Shown: positions 1 to 6,825 of the stretch, in pieces
How the letters are laid out: every line of letters starts with the position of its first letter
Position numbering within the stretch: position 1 is the first letter of the stretch
Source of the DNA: a virus
IMG/VR virus record: IMGVR_UViG_3300021371_000115
Location: 1-21,869 of that record
Reading direction: 5' to 3' (one strand)
DNA length: 21,869 bases
Translations under genes and position numbers: made by a program
Notes under the pieces: model-generated
The model's database searches: none
Seen by the model: only the letters and a program-made list of their open reading frames with translations
Told to the model about the DNA's origin: nothing

Positions 1-124
1 GTGCTATTCTAGTTCCAGTACTTGCTCTTGAAAAAGTAAAGTCTCCTACTCCATCTGATGGGAGTACAGAATAAAACTTGTCTCCTTGTGCTGCTGGTAT
101 TAATGCTAATTTTGGTTTTGCCAT
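1..124 (-). CDS. Virion structural/adhesin-type protein, N-terminal fragment
   Basis: Only the first 41 codons are in the window; the gene runs off the low-coordinate end. Translation from the ATG at 124-122 gives MAKPKLALIPAAQGDKF, then YSVLPSDGVGDF and SRASTGTRI. From memory, openings of this kind (two short blocks ending in an S/R/T-rich stretch with TRI) are common in marine and flavobacterial phage structural proteins that carry carbohydrate-binding or concanavalin-like domains. That makes a tail-tip or fibre adhesin the best guess. The gene lies 11 nt downstream of the preceding gene and is last in the visible structural array, where receptor-binding proteins are often found. Family assignment is inference, because no catalytic or fold-defining part is visible. 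Confidence 0.6.
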   Translation of the reverse strand, partial: MAKPKLALIPAAQGDKFYSVLPSDGVGDFTFSRASTGTRIA

Positions 125-135
125 TGTTTAATTTT

Positions 136-324
136 TTATACGTCTAATATTTGTGTTTCGTGAATCCAGTCAGCTATGCATTTTACTGCTTCTACTTCTT
201 GTCTTTCATTCATAGCAAATTGACTTCCAAAAAAGTCTGGTTTACCAATAACTGAAGGAGCAGTTTGTATAGCGTTTCCCCACCAAGTATAATTGTAATA
301 TAATCCCCAAGTTCCAGTATTCAT
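136..324 (-). CDS. Small hypothetical protein, 62 aa
   Basis: A 62-residue protein that I do not recognise. The N-terminal half is rich in aromatics (WGLYYNYTWWGN), and the C-terminal half is charged and helix-like (NERQEVEAVKCIADWIHE). There is no signal peptide or membrane span. The ATG at 324-322 shares its A with a TAA stop of a tiny upstream frame (324-386), giving a TAATG junction like many others in this phage. It lies between the head-tail connector gene and the adhesin-type gene, so a small structural or tail-accessory role is plausible but not shown. Confidence 0.6.
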   Translation of the reverse strand: MNTGTWGLYYNYTWWGNAIQTAPSVIGKPDFFGSQFAMNERQEVEAVKCIADWIHETQILDV

Positions 325-386
325 TACTTCTTTGTTTTATAGTTATAATTTATTTCTATGTCTAGTGTGTTCGTTTGTGTCCACAT
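324..386 (-). CDS. Possible leader peptide, 20 aa
   Basis: This short frame starts at the ATG at 386-384 and ends with a TAA that overlaps the next start codon as TAATG. The peptide begins MWTQTNTLDIEI and ends NYKTKK. The only support is the stop/start coupling, which is the rule in this genome. It could be a real micro-gene, a translational-coupling leader for the 62-aa gene, or chance. It lies just downstream of a 9-bp inverted repeat at 399-423. Confidence 0.25.
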   Translation of the reverse strand: MWTQTNTLDIEINYNYKTKK

Positions 387-398
387 ATTTCTTTTTTA

Positions 399-423
399 AA
401 TATTGTACTAACTTTACAATATT
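399..423. repeat. Perfect 9-bp inverted repeat in intergenic gap
   Basis: The arms AATATTGTA (399-407) and TACAATATT (415-423) are perfectly complementary around a 7-nt loop. The site lies in the 119-nt gap between the connector gene (ends 444) and the next start. On the minus strand the hairpin is not followed by a U-tract. On the plus strand it is followed by a T-rich run, but no plus-strand gene lies upstream. It may be an RNA processing hairpin or an operator-like palindrome. It is AT-rich and the stem is weak. Confidence 0.4.
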
Positions 424-443
424 CTCTTTTTTTTGTTTATATC

Positions 444-959
444 TTATAATACCCATCCACCGAAATCTGCGTTAGCTGTATCTGGATAAGTATCATCTTG
501 TGTGTTAGCGTTGTACTCTGGATACGTATTTTGATTATATATCATAAAGTCTATAAAGTTATTAGTGTAAAATTGTGCTATGTCTCTATATTTTTCTACT
601 AAATAATCAACTTCTTCTTTATCTACTGTTACACTGCTTTCACTTGTGTGTTTATATACGCCACCATTAGCTACTGTGTAAGCAGCAAAAGGCATATAGC
701 ATACTAAAGCCCAATAAATAGTCATAGGCTTCACATACGTTTCTAAAAGCGTTTTATAATCAGCGTTTGCTGGGTCGTTTATAGTTCCAGCTATAATTAA
801 AGCTTGTAGCTTCTCTAAAAGTTTAGTTCCTAAATAATTTTGTACTTCTGTGTCTTGTGCAATCTCTACCATATAGATAAACTTGTCTGGGTCTACATTT
901 CCAGAAAGTACAGAATACCTTTTAATGTCTTTAGTTGTTATAAATAATGCTTTTGCCAT
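444..959 (-). CDS. Head-tail connector-like protein (DUF6712 type)
   Basis: A 171-residue protein. The pattern LFITTKDIKRYSVLSGNVD, the helical stretch around IAQDTEVQNYLGTKL, and the block WALVCYMPFAAYTVANGGVY match my memory of DUF6712, a family of Bacteroidota phage virion proteins. In phages of this type it sits next to portal and capsid genes and probably plays the role of an HK97 gp6-like adaptor that joins the portal to the tail. It starts at the ATG at 959-957, 8 nt after the portal stop codon, consistent with co-translation. The C-terminal part is acidic and Asn/Asp/Tyr rich and looks flexible. DUF6712 membership is fairly confident; the connector role is inferred from context. Confidence 0.75.
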   Translation of the reverse strand: MAKALFITTKDIKRYSVLSGNVDPDKFIYMVEIAQDTEVQNYLGTKLLEKLQALIIAGTINDPANADYKTLLETYVKPMTIYWALVCYMPFAAYTVANGGVYKHTSESSVTVDKEEVDYLVEKYRDIAQFYTNNFIDFMIYNQNTYPEYNANTQDDTYPDTANADFGGWVL

Positions 960-967
960 TTCTTATC

Positions 968-2893
968 TTATTTAGGGTATGCACCTCTATTAGGCATATT
1001 CTCTGGCGCAATTCCAGCTTGTTTAGAACCTCTTGGGTTTTTCATATAACTTTTAGGAATAGTTCTTGTCTTTTTATAGTTTCCTAAATTCTCTGAAGGC
1101 TCTGTATTGCTTTCTAGCCTATATAAGACCTTTTTCCATTTGTGTCTACAGTAAATCCCTCCTTTGAATTTAAATAAGTCGTAAGACCTACCTTTATGAC
1201 CTAGTTCTCTATTAACACCTTGTCTTGATGCTCTGTCTATGTCCTCTATTGTCCATACAGTACCAGCACTTGCCATATTCATCATATTTCTACAAAAGTC
1301 TCTTTGTGAACTACTTGCTTTTGATGAACCTATAGCGTAAGTGTATCTTATTTTATATAATCCGTTTTTAGAATCTAAATAACTAAAAGAACTTCCTTTT
1401 TTCTTGGAATCTATTTCATCTTTTAAACCTAATAGTCCTTTAACTTTAGATAGTGTGCTTTTCTTCTCTTTTATTAAGTAATTTGCCCAATCTTCGTTGT
1501 CTATGTCGCTATCTTGGTCAATCTCATCAACAAATACATATTCTTCTGACATTTGTTCTCCACTCTCTGCTAAATGACCTAATACGTTTTTAGATTCTTC
1601 ATCTGATAGGCTTGCTTTCTCGTGAGACTTACAAGGCATATAATAAACAACACCATCTTCTTCGTGTTCGTGATATCCTTCGCAACCTTGCTCTAAAGCT
1701 TTAGCTTCTGCTTCTTCTATAGTGTTATAAGCTTCAATTCCATCTATTTTCTTTAAATTTAACTCATAACCAGTTTCTTCTTCTATAATTTCTTTGTTTA
1801 CTATGTCAATATCACTAAAATCAAGAGGTTTAAGAGTCTTAAAGTATAAGTCTAATGCTATATCATTAATTGATAGTATTGCATCAATACACTCTATTAC
1901 TTGGTCTTGAAAGCATTGTATAACTATGTTGTCAAATAGTTGTGTAGCGTTCTTAATTTCTTCTGCATTGTTTCCTAGTCCATCGTTTCCTTCACGAATT
2001 CCTAGAAGCATTGGAGATGTAACCCTATGACCAACGATTAGTTTTCTAAAGCACTCATCAGCTAAATACTGATAATGTTGAGGTGCATCGTTTAAAGGAA
2101 TGTCATCTATTGTAGTTTTAGATTCAGAGTTGTTATTAAAAGCTACTATTACTTTTTCTCCTCTGCTTCCAGTTAGTTTTCCTAATACATCGCTCTTAAT
2201 AGCTTGCATTTTTTCTGGGTCTGGTACTCCGTTATTGAAATTAACGACTTTAGTGCCACTAAAACCATTTATACAGTCATTTATAAGGTAATCTCCTATT
2301 TCATCCTCTAACACAGCGTAAGGCATCGCAGAAGACCAGTCTGGACTACTATAATAGTACTTTCCAGCTTCATATGGCTTTAAAACGTACATTTCAACTC
2401 CATTTGCTTTACCAAACCCAAATGCTGGTATTCTTTCTGGTTTTTCTGTAGGTTTCAAGTTATCCCAATGATTAGAGTAGTACCAACCTTCTATTTCCCC
2501 TTCATCGTTGCATTTTTCTGCTCTTAATGTTTCCATTGGAAAGTGATGTACTTCTTTTACTCTACCATCTTGATAAACTAATTGAAATGCAGCCATTCCT
2601 AATACTTTGTAGTCATTTATGAATTTTCTTAAATCAGACTTCTTAAATAATGACATCATTTGAGCATATTGCTCTGGTCTTTTGTCTGCATCGTGTGCTG
2701 CAAGACCTTTACCATAAATCATATTAGAAATACCTATAGTAATTGCTCTACAAGTCGTTGAGTTATTGTTTACATCAATTATGTAATTGAAATAGTTGTT
2801 ATCTATTCCGTATTGTACCCAATCTTTATTCTTTAACTCTACAACTTCTGGAGCTGTGTATGCTGCAAGTTTTGTTACGAAAAATTCGCTCAT
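968..2893 (-). CDS. Portal protein with extra C-terminal domains
   Basis: A 641-residue protein. Residues about 1-355 look like a phage portal: YGIDNNYFNYIIDVNNNS, then GKGL, then the HRVTSPMLLGI block (289-299) followed by an Asn/Glu-rich stretch with NNAEEIKNATQLF, as in Bacteroidota portal proteins. The portal forms the dodecameric ring through which DNA enters and leaves the capsid. The remaining part is unusual. There is a Cys/His segment (C404, H408, H410, C421, H424), a stretch resembling the scaffold N-terminus (TLSKVKGLLGL, 480-490), and a domain at about 525-592 with RDFCRNMMNMAS, RQGVNRELG and GGIYCRHKWKKVLY, a pattern I associate with minor head/morphogenesis proteins. A portal fused to a head-morphogenesis-type domain is the best reading. 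The ATG at 2893 overlaps the preceding stop as ATGA. Confidence 0.8.
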   Translation of the reverse strand: MSEFFVTKLAAYTAPEVVELKNKDWVQYGIDNNYFNYIIDVNNNSTTCRAITIGISNMIYGKGLAAHDADKRPEQYAQMMSLFKKSDLRKFINDYKVLGMAAFQLVYQDGRVKEVHHFPMETLRAEKCNDEGEIEGWYYSNHWDNLKPTEKPERIPAFGFGKANGVEMYVLKPYEAGKYYYSSPDWSSAMPYAVLEDEIGDYLINDCINGFSGTKVVNFNNGVPDPEKMQAIKSDVLGKLTGSRGEKVIVAFNNNSESKTTIDDIPLNDAPQHYQYLADECFRKLIVGHRVTSPMLLGIREGNDGLGNNAEEIKNATQLFDNIVIQCFQDQVIECIDAILSINDIALDLYFKTLKPLDFSDIDIVNKEIIEEETGYELNLKKIDGIEAYNTIEEAEAKALEQGCEGYHEHEEDGVVYYMPCKSHEKASLSDEESKNVLGHLAESGEQMSEEYVFVDEIDQDSDIDNEDWANYLIKEKKSTLSKVKGLLGLKDEIDSKKKGSSFSYLDSKNGLYKIRYTYAIGSSKASSSQRDFCRNMMNMASAGTVWTIEDIDRASRQGVNRELGHKGRSYDLFKFKGGIYCRHKWKKVLYRLESNTEPSENLGNYKKTRTIPKSYMKNPRGSKQAGIAPENMPNRGAYPK

Positions 2894-3225
2894 ATTACTA
2901 CGTATTCGTTAGTTGTTGCGTGTTCTGTATATACATCTTTATTAATACTATAAGTACTAATGGTTTGGTCTGTACAGAATATATTGTCTTTATAAACTAC
3001 GCTTGTTCCATTTAAAACAGATAGTGTATAAAATGTTCCTTCTTTTAAAGCTGGACTAAACGTTACATTGCCTTGTAAATAGTATTTATTTGTAGCAAAT
3101 GTTAAACCAGAGTATGTTATTGGTGTGTTTGTGTCTTGGTCTGTAATAATAATACCATCAGCAGAATATTCTCTAGGAATAAACTTTAATTGTTGTGCGC
3201 TTGCACTTGTAGTTAGTATTATCAT
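2890..3225 (-). CDS. Virion-associated hypothetical protein, 111 aa
   Basis: The protein is beta-rich, with blocks FIPREYSADGIIITDQ, KYYLQGNVTFSPALKEGTF and VVYKDNIFCTDQ. I recall similar small proteins beside portal genes in flavobacterial and marine phages, with no known function. The ATG at 3225-3223 is chosen. An in-frame TTG at 3258-3256 would add 11 residues and create a signal-peptide-like N-terminus (two Lys, a short hydrophobic run, then SASAQQ), but Sec export of a virion protein would be odd. The gene follows the terminator hairpin at 3277-3300 and its stop overlaps the portal ATG, so it is probably translated together with the portal gene. Confidence 0.65.
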   Translation of the reverse strand: MIILTTSASAQQLKFIPREYSADGIIITDQDTNTPITYSGLTFATNKYYLQGNVTFSPALKEGTFYTLSVLNGTSVVYKDNIFCTDQTISTYSINKDVYTEHATTNEYVVI

Positions 3226-3276
3226 TAAAAGCTTTTTTAAATAACAAAAAAAGGGCAAAAGTGTTTTATATAAAAA

Positions 3277-3300
3277 AAGGGTACTCCGAAGAATACCCTT
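3277..3300 (-). terminator. Intrinsic terminator with cUUCGg tetraloop
   Basis: Read on the minus strand, a stem of about 10 bp (AAGGGTATTC pairing with GAGTACCCTT, one G-U wobble) closes a TTCG loop flanked by C and G, the hyperstable cUUCGg tetraloop. The T-run extends to 3272. It lies between the 176-aa structural gene (ends 3324) and the 111-aa gene. Only about 50 nt separate it from the next ATG, so it probably lowers, rather than ends, transcription of the portal segment. Confidence 0.8.
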
Positions 3301-3323
3301 AATTTAAGAAAAATGTATAAAAA

Positions 3324-3854
3324 TTAAGTTCCTACAACAACAACAGTATTAGTAGTATCTCCAATAATTGCAGAGTCTACAAAAAATGCTGGTGCTTTTT
3401 CAGTTCCAGTAAAAGTTATATTATAGCCATTTAAATCTCCCATAGCTGCTCCAGTAGCTGTATTAACAGCACATTCACATCCATTTTCAATTCCAGCTAA
3501 AAAGTAATTCCCATTGTAATCTTGTACGATTACTTGAGGTCTACCATAACTTAATAATTTTAATTCTTTACGAGTTGCAAGGTCTTGTTTCTTTAAAACT
3601 ATCGTTCCAGTTTGTGTCCAGAAAGATGTTCCATTGTCCCTTGAGTTCTCGTTTGTTTGTTCGAAAGAGTTAGCTCCTTTTAAGTCGTATTTGTAAAAAG
3701 TTAAAGGAGATGCAAAAGCAGTAATTTCATCATCAGTTCCAAATGTAGCAGTTCCTAATAAACCACTAGTGTAATTTGAGATGTAGATTGCTATTATCCC
3801 TCCAACCGAGTCTTTACAAGGCTCTAATCTTCCAGCAGTAATATCACAAGACAT
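3324..3854 (-). CDS. Phage structural protein (possible tail tube or head protein)
   Basis: A 176-residue protein. MSCDITAGRLEPCKDSVGG at the start and MGDLNGYNITFTGTEKAPA near the end match a family I recall beside major capsid genes in Bacteroidota phages. The fold looks beta-rich. The C-terminal G..M.DL.GY.ITFTGTEK pattern resembles tail-tube-type proteins, but its position right after the capsid gene would also fit a head decoration protein. It contains several cysteines (C3, C13 and a CEC in NGCECAV). It is flanked by terminator hairpins on both sides, so its expression is probably set separately. Structural role likely; exact role uncertain. Confidence 0.7.
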   Translation of the reverse strand: MSCDITAGRLEPCKDSVGGIIAIYISNYTSGLLGTATFGTDDEITAFASPLTFYKYDLKGANSFEQTNENSRDNGTSFWTQTGTIVLKKQDLATRKELKLLSYGRPQVIVQDYNGNYFLAGIENGCECAVNTATGAAMGDLNGYNITFTGTEKAPAFFVDSAIIGDTTNTVVVVGT

Positions 3855-3880
3855 ATATTTAAGTTTTTTGAGTTAATAAT

Positions 3881-3904
3881 ATAAAGGGAGGTTTTACCCT
3901 CCCC
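3881..3904 (-). terminator. Intrinsic terminator after the major capsid gene
   Basis: On the minus strand GGGAGG and CCTCCC form a perfect 6-bp GC-rich stem (positions 3898-3903 with 3886-3891) around a 6-nt loop, followed by TTTATAT. The U-tract is modest. It lies 14 nt after the capsid stop codon and about 30 nt before the next ATG, with no room for a separate promoter. A partial terminator that keeps capsid mRNA above downstream levels fits this position. Confidence 0.75.
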
Positions 3905-3917
3905 TTATTTAGTTTAA

Positions 3918-4880
3918 TTATCCAGCGTAGTAAACTACGTCAGCACCTACTCCTATTGCAGCAGCAGCAGTAAATCTCATTACAAGTCTTACGTTTTGAC
4001 TTCCATCAATTGGAGTCATATCAATTACTCTTACTTCGTTGTAATCGTTAAGTAATCCAGTTGCAAAGAAAAGGTTACTAGATTGAGCAGCTATCATTGT
4101 GTCATCTGACATTCCTCTACCTACAAAGATTGGAATACCTCCAAAAGATAAACTTCCGTTGTTATACCATTGTGTTCCTTTGTTATCAGAACCAGCGTTT
4201 GATGTTGCAGCTACAGCAAATCCTCCTAATGCTCTAATGTATAATTTAGCAGCTTTGTTAGATACATATAACTTTAAATCTTCTTTTCCGTAAAGTGAAT
4301 TTGGAATTAAATCCACAACTCTTTGCATTTCATCGATAATGTTAGCAGCAGTTAAAGCAATTGGGTTAGCTACATCTAATACTGTTCCATCAGCAGCAGC
4401 AAGAGTTTCTAATCCATCGTATTCTCCAGCTTGTGCGCCACCTAAATTACCAGTCCAGATATTAGTTTCGTTAGCAGCAGCAACTTTAGATGCTACGTGT
4501 CCAACTAAATAATCAGCGAATGATGTAGGTAATCCGTTTGGATTGAATGCAGAATATCCCATTTGGATAGATTCCCAAGTGTTGATAAAGTCAGACTTAC
4601 ATAATTGTAAGTTTACTTGGAATTCTTCTGGTTGGATAACTACTTCAGTTAAATTCACATTTGAAGAAGCAGTAAAATCACAAGTTCCATCTGCGATTAA
4701 ACTACCAGTTTCAATTCTTTGAATAACTGATTTAAATTTTACGTTTGGCATTACTTCAACACCACCATCTTCGATTGTACTTGCACTTAAAAGTGCTGCC
4801 GAGATGTACTTTCCAGCAAATTCTCCAGCATAAGTGCTAGTGATGTTTACTGTTGTTGCTAGGTCTATTTTATTTGACAT
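3918..4880 (-). CDS. Major capsid protein
   Basis: A 320-residue protein that forms the icosahedral shell. The blocks TSTYAGEFAGKYISAALLSA near the N-terminus, CDFTASSNVNLTEVVIQPEE with FQVNLQLCKSDF, and GYSAF followed by SFADYLVGHVASKVAAANE resemble the HK97-fold capsid family of flavobacterial phages. The C-terminal half carries NLFFATGLLNDYNEVRVID and VRLVMRFTAAAAIGVGADVV, typical of the late beta strands of that family. It lies 18 nt after the scaffold gene and is followed directly by a terminator hairpin, the usual scaffold-capsid pair. No long N-terminal scaffolding extension is present, consistent with a separate scaffold protein. The ATG is at 4880-4878. Confidence 0.88.
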   Translation of the reverse strand: MSNKIDLATTVNITSTYAGEFAGKYISAALLSASTIEDGGVEVMPNVKFKSVIQRIETGSLIADGTCDFTASSNVNLTEVVIQPEEFQVNLQLCKSDFINTWESIQMGYSAFNPNGLPTSFADYLVGHVASKVAAANETNIWTGNLGGAQAGEYDGLETLAAADGTVLDVANPIALTAANIIDEMQRVVDLIPNSLYGKEDLKLYVSNKAAKLYIRALGGFAVAATSNAGSDNKGTQWYNNGSLSFGGIPIFVGRGMSDDTMIAAQSSNLFFATGLLNDYNEVRVIDMTPIDGSQNVRLVMRFTAAAAIGVGADVVYYAG

Positions 4881-4898
4881 AATTTTGGTTTTTGATTT

Positions 4899-5459
4899 TT
4901 AGTTTTTAAATAATTTAGCAAATACTCTATCTTGAGTACTCATTGGTTTGTTTTGAGCATAAAGGTTCATTTCTAATTCTCCTTTAGACTCTGGATTGTG
5001 TTTAATTGGTTTAGCAATTTCTTGTGTAGATAATTCTACTTCTTCAGAACTTAAGTCTTCTTTGTCTGCTAATTTGGATTTTAATTCTTCCATAGCATCT
5101 TCAAGATATTTCATTCTTTCTTCCATCTTACTCATATCCACTACTTCGTCTTCTTCAGCAGCTTCAACTTCTTCCACAACTGGTGCTTCTACAACTTCTT
5201 CTACTTCTTCTTCGACTGCTTCTTTAACTTCAGAGATAATACCATCTTCTTCAACGATAACTGTAAAGCCATCATCTAAAAGGTATTCTCCCTTTGGTAC
5301 TGCAATTCTTTCATCTTCATCTGTTATGATAAAGATTTCTTTACCAGCTTCAAAAGAATCAGCTTCAAAGCGAGTTCCGTTTTCCAACTTTCTCTCCTCT
5401 AACTGAACTTCTAAACCTAGTAATGTCTTAACTTTGTTAAGGGTTTCTTTAGAGTTCAT
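4899..5459 (-). CDS. Capsid scaffold-like protein
   Basis: A 186-residue, strongly acidic protein directly upstream of the capsid gene. In order: an N-terminal segment KETLNKVKTLLGL (4-16); a small beta domain (about 28-78, with GTRFEADSFEAG and VPKGEYLLDDG); a Glu/Val-rich stretch (70-108) that looks disordered; a coiled coil (110-135); and a basic C-terminal helix ending DRVFAKLFKN, the sort of tail that binds capsid subunits in scaffolds. From memory, similar proteins precede the capsid gene in Bacteroidota phages. The XkdF-like protease upstream would be expected to remove it during head maturation. The role is inferred from composition and position. Confidence 0.7.
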   Translation of the reverse strand: MNSKETLNKVKTLLGLEVQLEERKLENGTRFEADSFEAGKEIFIITDEDERIAVPKGEYLLDDGFTVIVEEDGIISEVKEAVEEEVEEVVEAPVVEEVEAAEEDEVVDMSKMEERMKYLEDAMEELKSKLADKEDLSSEEVELSTQEIAKPIKHNPESKGELEMNLYAQNKPMSTQDRVFAKLFKN

Positions 5460-5527
5460 ATATATTAATTTTAAGTATTTACTTTTTTATTAAACAACTT
5501 TAGTTATTTGTTGTTGTAAATTCGTTA

Positions 5528-5977
5528 TTATGCTTTCTTTTGTATAATAAACCATTCAACTCCATCTGACCATACTTGTATGCCTTCAAATGCTTTGTTT
5601 ATTACATAAGCAGCAGTACCACCATCTAATTCATCTCCACCAATAGGAGTTAATTCTACTCTTGTTGCAGTTGCAAATCCTCCATTAGATAAAAATCTCA
5701 TTACTCTATTTTCATTACTTGCAGCACTAGGTAAATTTAAAGTCATTGTACCATTAGCACCAGACCAAGTAAGTCTAATTAGTTCGCTTGTTGCATAAGT
5801 AGAATCTGAAAGGTTAACAGTTTGTCCACTTGATACTGTAACAGATGTAGGTACAATATAATTTAGTATGTGTTGTACTGTTGATTGTTTAGTTGTGTTG
5901 CTTTGTACTACTACAATAGCTTCATCGCCTTGTAAAGCTGTTGATACTGGTAGTTGTGATATTTTTAAATTTGCCAT
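5528..5977 (-). CDS. Head-fibre/decoration-type protein
   Basis: A 149-residue protein. The N-terminus MANLKISQLPVSTALQGDE then VVVQSNTTKQSTVQHIL is a motif seen at the start of many Bacteroidota phage fibre or decoration proteins (KIS.L...L.G.E...VVQ...T...T). The C-terminal half is beta-rich and ends with INKAFEGIQVWSDGVEWFII, a small beta domain. It lies between the protease/Cys-rich pair and the scaffold-capsid pair, which suggests a head-associated fibre rather than a tail fibre. The start overlaps the previous stop as TAATG. The family resemblance is from memory; the exact site on the virion is not known. Confidence 0.6.
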   Translation of the reverse strand: MANLKISQLPVSTALQGDEAIVVVQSNTTKQSTVQHILNYIVPTSVTVSSGQTVNLSDSTYATSELIRLTWSGANGTMTLNLPSAASNENRVMRFLSNGGFATATRVELTPIGGDELDGGTAAYVINKAFEGIQVWSDGVEWFIIQKKA

Positions 5978-6201
5978 TATGTTATTATATTAGAATTATT
6001 TTCTTGTAAAATTAAACTTTCGTTTTCTTGTGCTAAAAATTCTACTATCTCTGAACCTCCAGATAAATTTCCAATTCCTTGATTTTGTAAATCTCCGTTA
6101 CAACATTTAGAGTTGTAAGTATTGTCTTTACATAAACATCCTCTTTTACCTCCTTGTGGAGAAGTTCTACTTTTTGTTGGTCTCTGATTCCTTGAGTACA
6201 T
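5977..6201 (-). CDS. Small Cys-rich head-module protein, 74 aa
   Basis: A 74-residue protein. The first half is basic (Arg/Lys/Ser/Thr-rich, with PQGGKRG), followed by a cysteine cluster GCLCKDNTYNSKCCNGD and then LQNQGIG; the C-terminal half is acidic and flexible. Four cysteines within 13 residues could bind a metal or form disulfides. I recall similar short proteins with the C.C...Y...CC.G.LQ.QGIG pattern next to the protease and capsid genes in flavobacterial phages, with no assigned function. The gene overlaps the 3' end of the protease gene by 35 nt and shares TAATG with the next gene, so it is tightly coupled to head expression. Confidence 0.6.
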   Translation of the reverse strand: MYSRNQRPTKSRTSPQGGKRGCLCKDNTYNSKCCNGDLQNQGIGNLSGGSEIVEFLAQENESLILQENNSNIIT

Positions 6202-6784
6202 CTATTATTTCGTTTAGTAGTTTATCGTCTTCGCTTAATTGGTCTTGTTGTTTATCTTGTGGTCTGTTAAGTTTGTCAGCAAAGTAGCCTTCTATTGAAA
6301 AACCTTTTACTTTACCTTCTTTTACATAGTTGTTCCAAATATCATCGTTATCAACTTTCATTGCAACCATCCAAGTACCTATTGGCATATCTAAACCATA
6401 CTTACGAGATTTATCGTGTACATCATCTTCTATAAGCCAAGATTCAACTATAGTCATTCCAGATAGTTTTTCTTCTGTGTGTTCTAATGTTGCTTGTCCT
6501 TGATTACCAGCTTTTAAAAACATTTGTGATGCTTTAGCTACTGTATCTTTAGAAAAGTATATATAAAACTCGTGGTCTCCAGATTTTCTATATATAGGCT
6601 TCTCTGGAATAAGAGCTGCACCCATTAATAAGCGTTTTTCTTTACTTACTTCTGCAAGTCTTATTTGCTCTTGGTTTTTAAGTGCTATAAAATCTTCTTC
6701 TATTGCTGGAGATTCAACTACTGATATAGCTTCTATTCCAGATAGTTCTTCGTTCTCGTCTATTACTAATTCTATTATTTCCAT
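6167..6784 (-). CDS. Prohead protease, XkdF-like (peptidase S78_2 type)
   Basis: A 205-residue protein. The order SGIEAISVVESPAIEEDF at the N-terminus, MGAALIPEKPIYRK, FYIYFSKDTVAKASQMFLK, then LEHTEEKLSGMTIVESWLIED and GTWMVAMKVDNDDIW with KVKGFSIEGYF matches the XkdF family of phage proteins. In that family the H in LEHT and the S in GFSIEG are likely catalytic residues. Such proteases cleave scaffold and capsid N-termini during head maturation. The C-terminal 35 residues are polar and probably disordered. It opens the head module, 41 nt after the tape-measure gene. The family call is firm; the catalytic residue assignment is by analogy. Confidence 0.8.
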   Translation of the reverse strand: MEIIELVIDENEELSGIEAISVVESPAIEEDFIALKNQEQIRLAEVSKEKRLLMGAALIPEKPIYRKSGDHEFYIYFSKDTVAKASQMFLKAGNQGQATLEHTEEKLSGMTIVESWLIEDDVHDKSRKYGLDMPIGTWMVAMKVDNDDIWNNYVKEGKVKGFSIEGYFADKLNRPQDKQQDQLSEDDKLLNEIIDVLKESETNKK

Positions 6785-6825
6785 AATTCTTTTTTTATAA
6801 ACAATAAATTTTGGTTTTTGTTATA

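Noticed and set aside
399-430. Terminator reading on the plus strand
   Set aside because: The inverted repeat is followed by T's on the plus strand, but no plus-strand gene exists upstream to terminate, and the stem is AT-rich.
4996-5406. Plus-strand frame of 136 codons opposite the scaffold gene
   Set aside because: It is very Ser/Thr-rich because it mirrors the Glu/Lys codons of the acidic scaffold. No neighbour lies on the plus strand.
5493-5515. AACAAC/GTTGTT hairpin before the scaffold gene
   Set aside because: A 6-bp AT-rich stem with an 11-nt loop and a poor U-tract is too weak to call a terminator.
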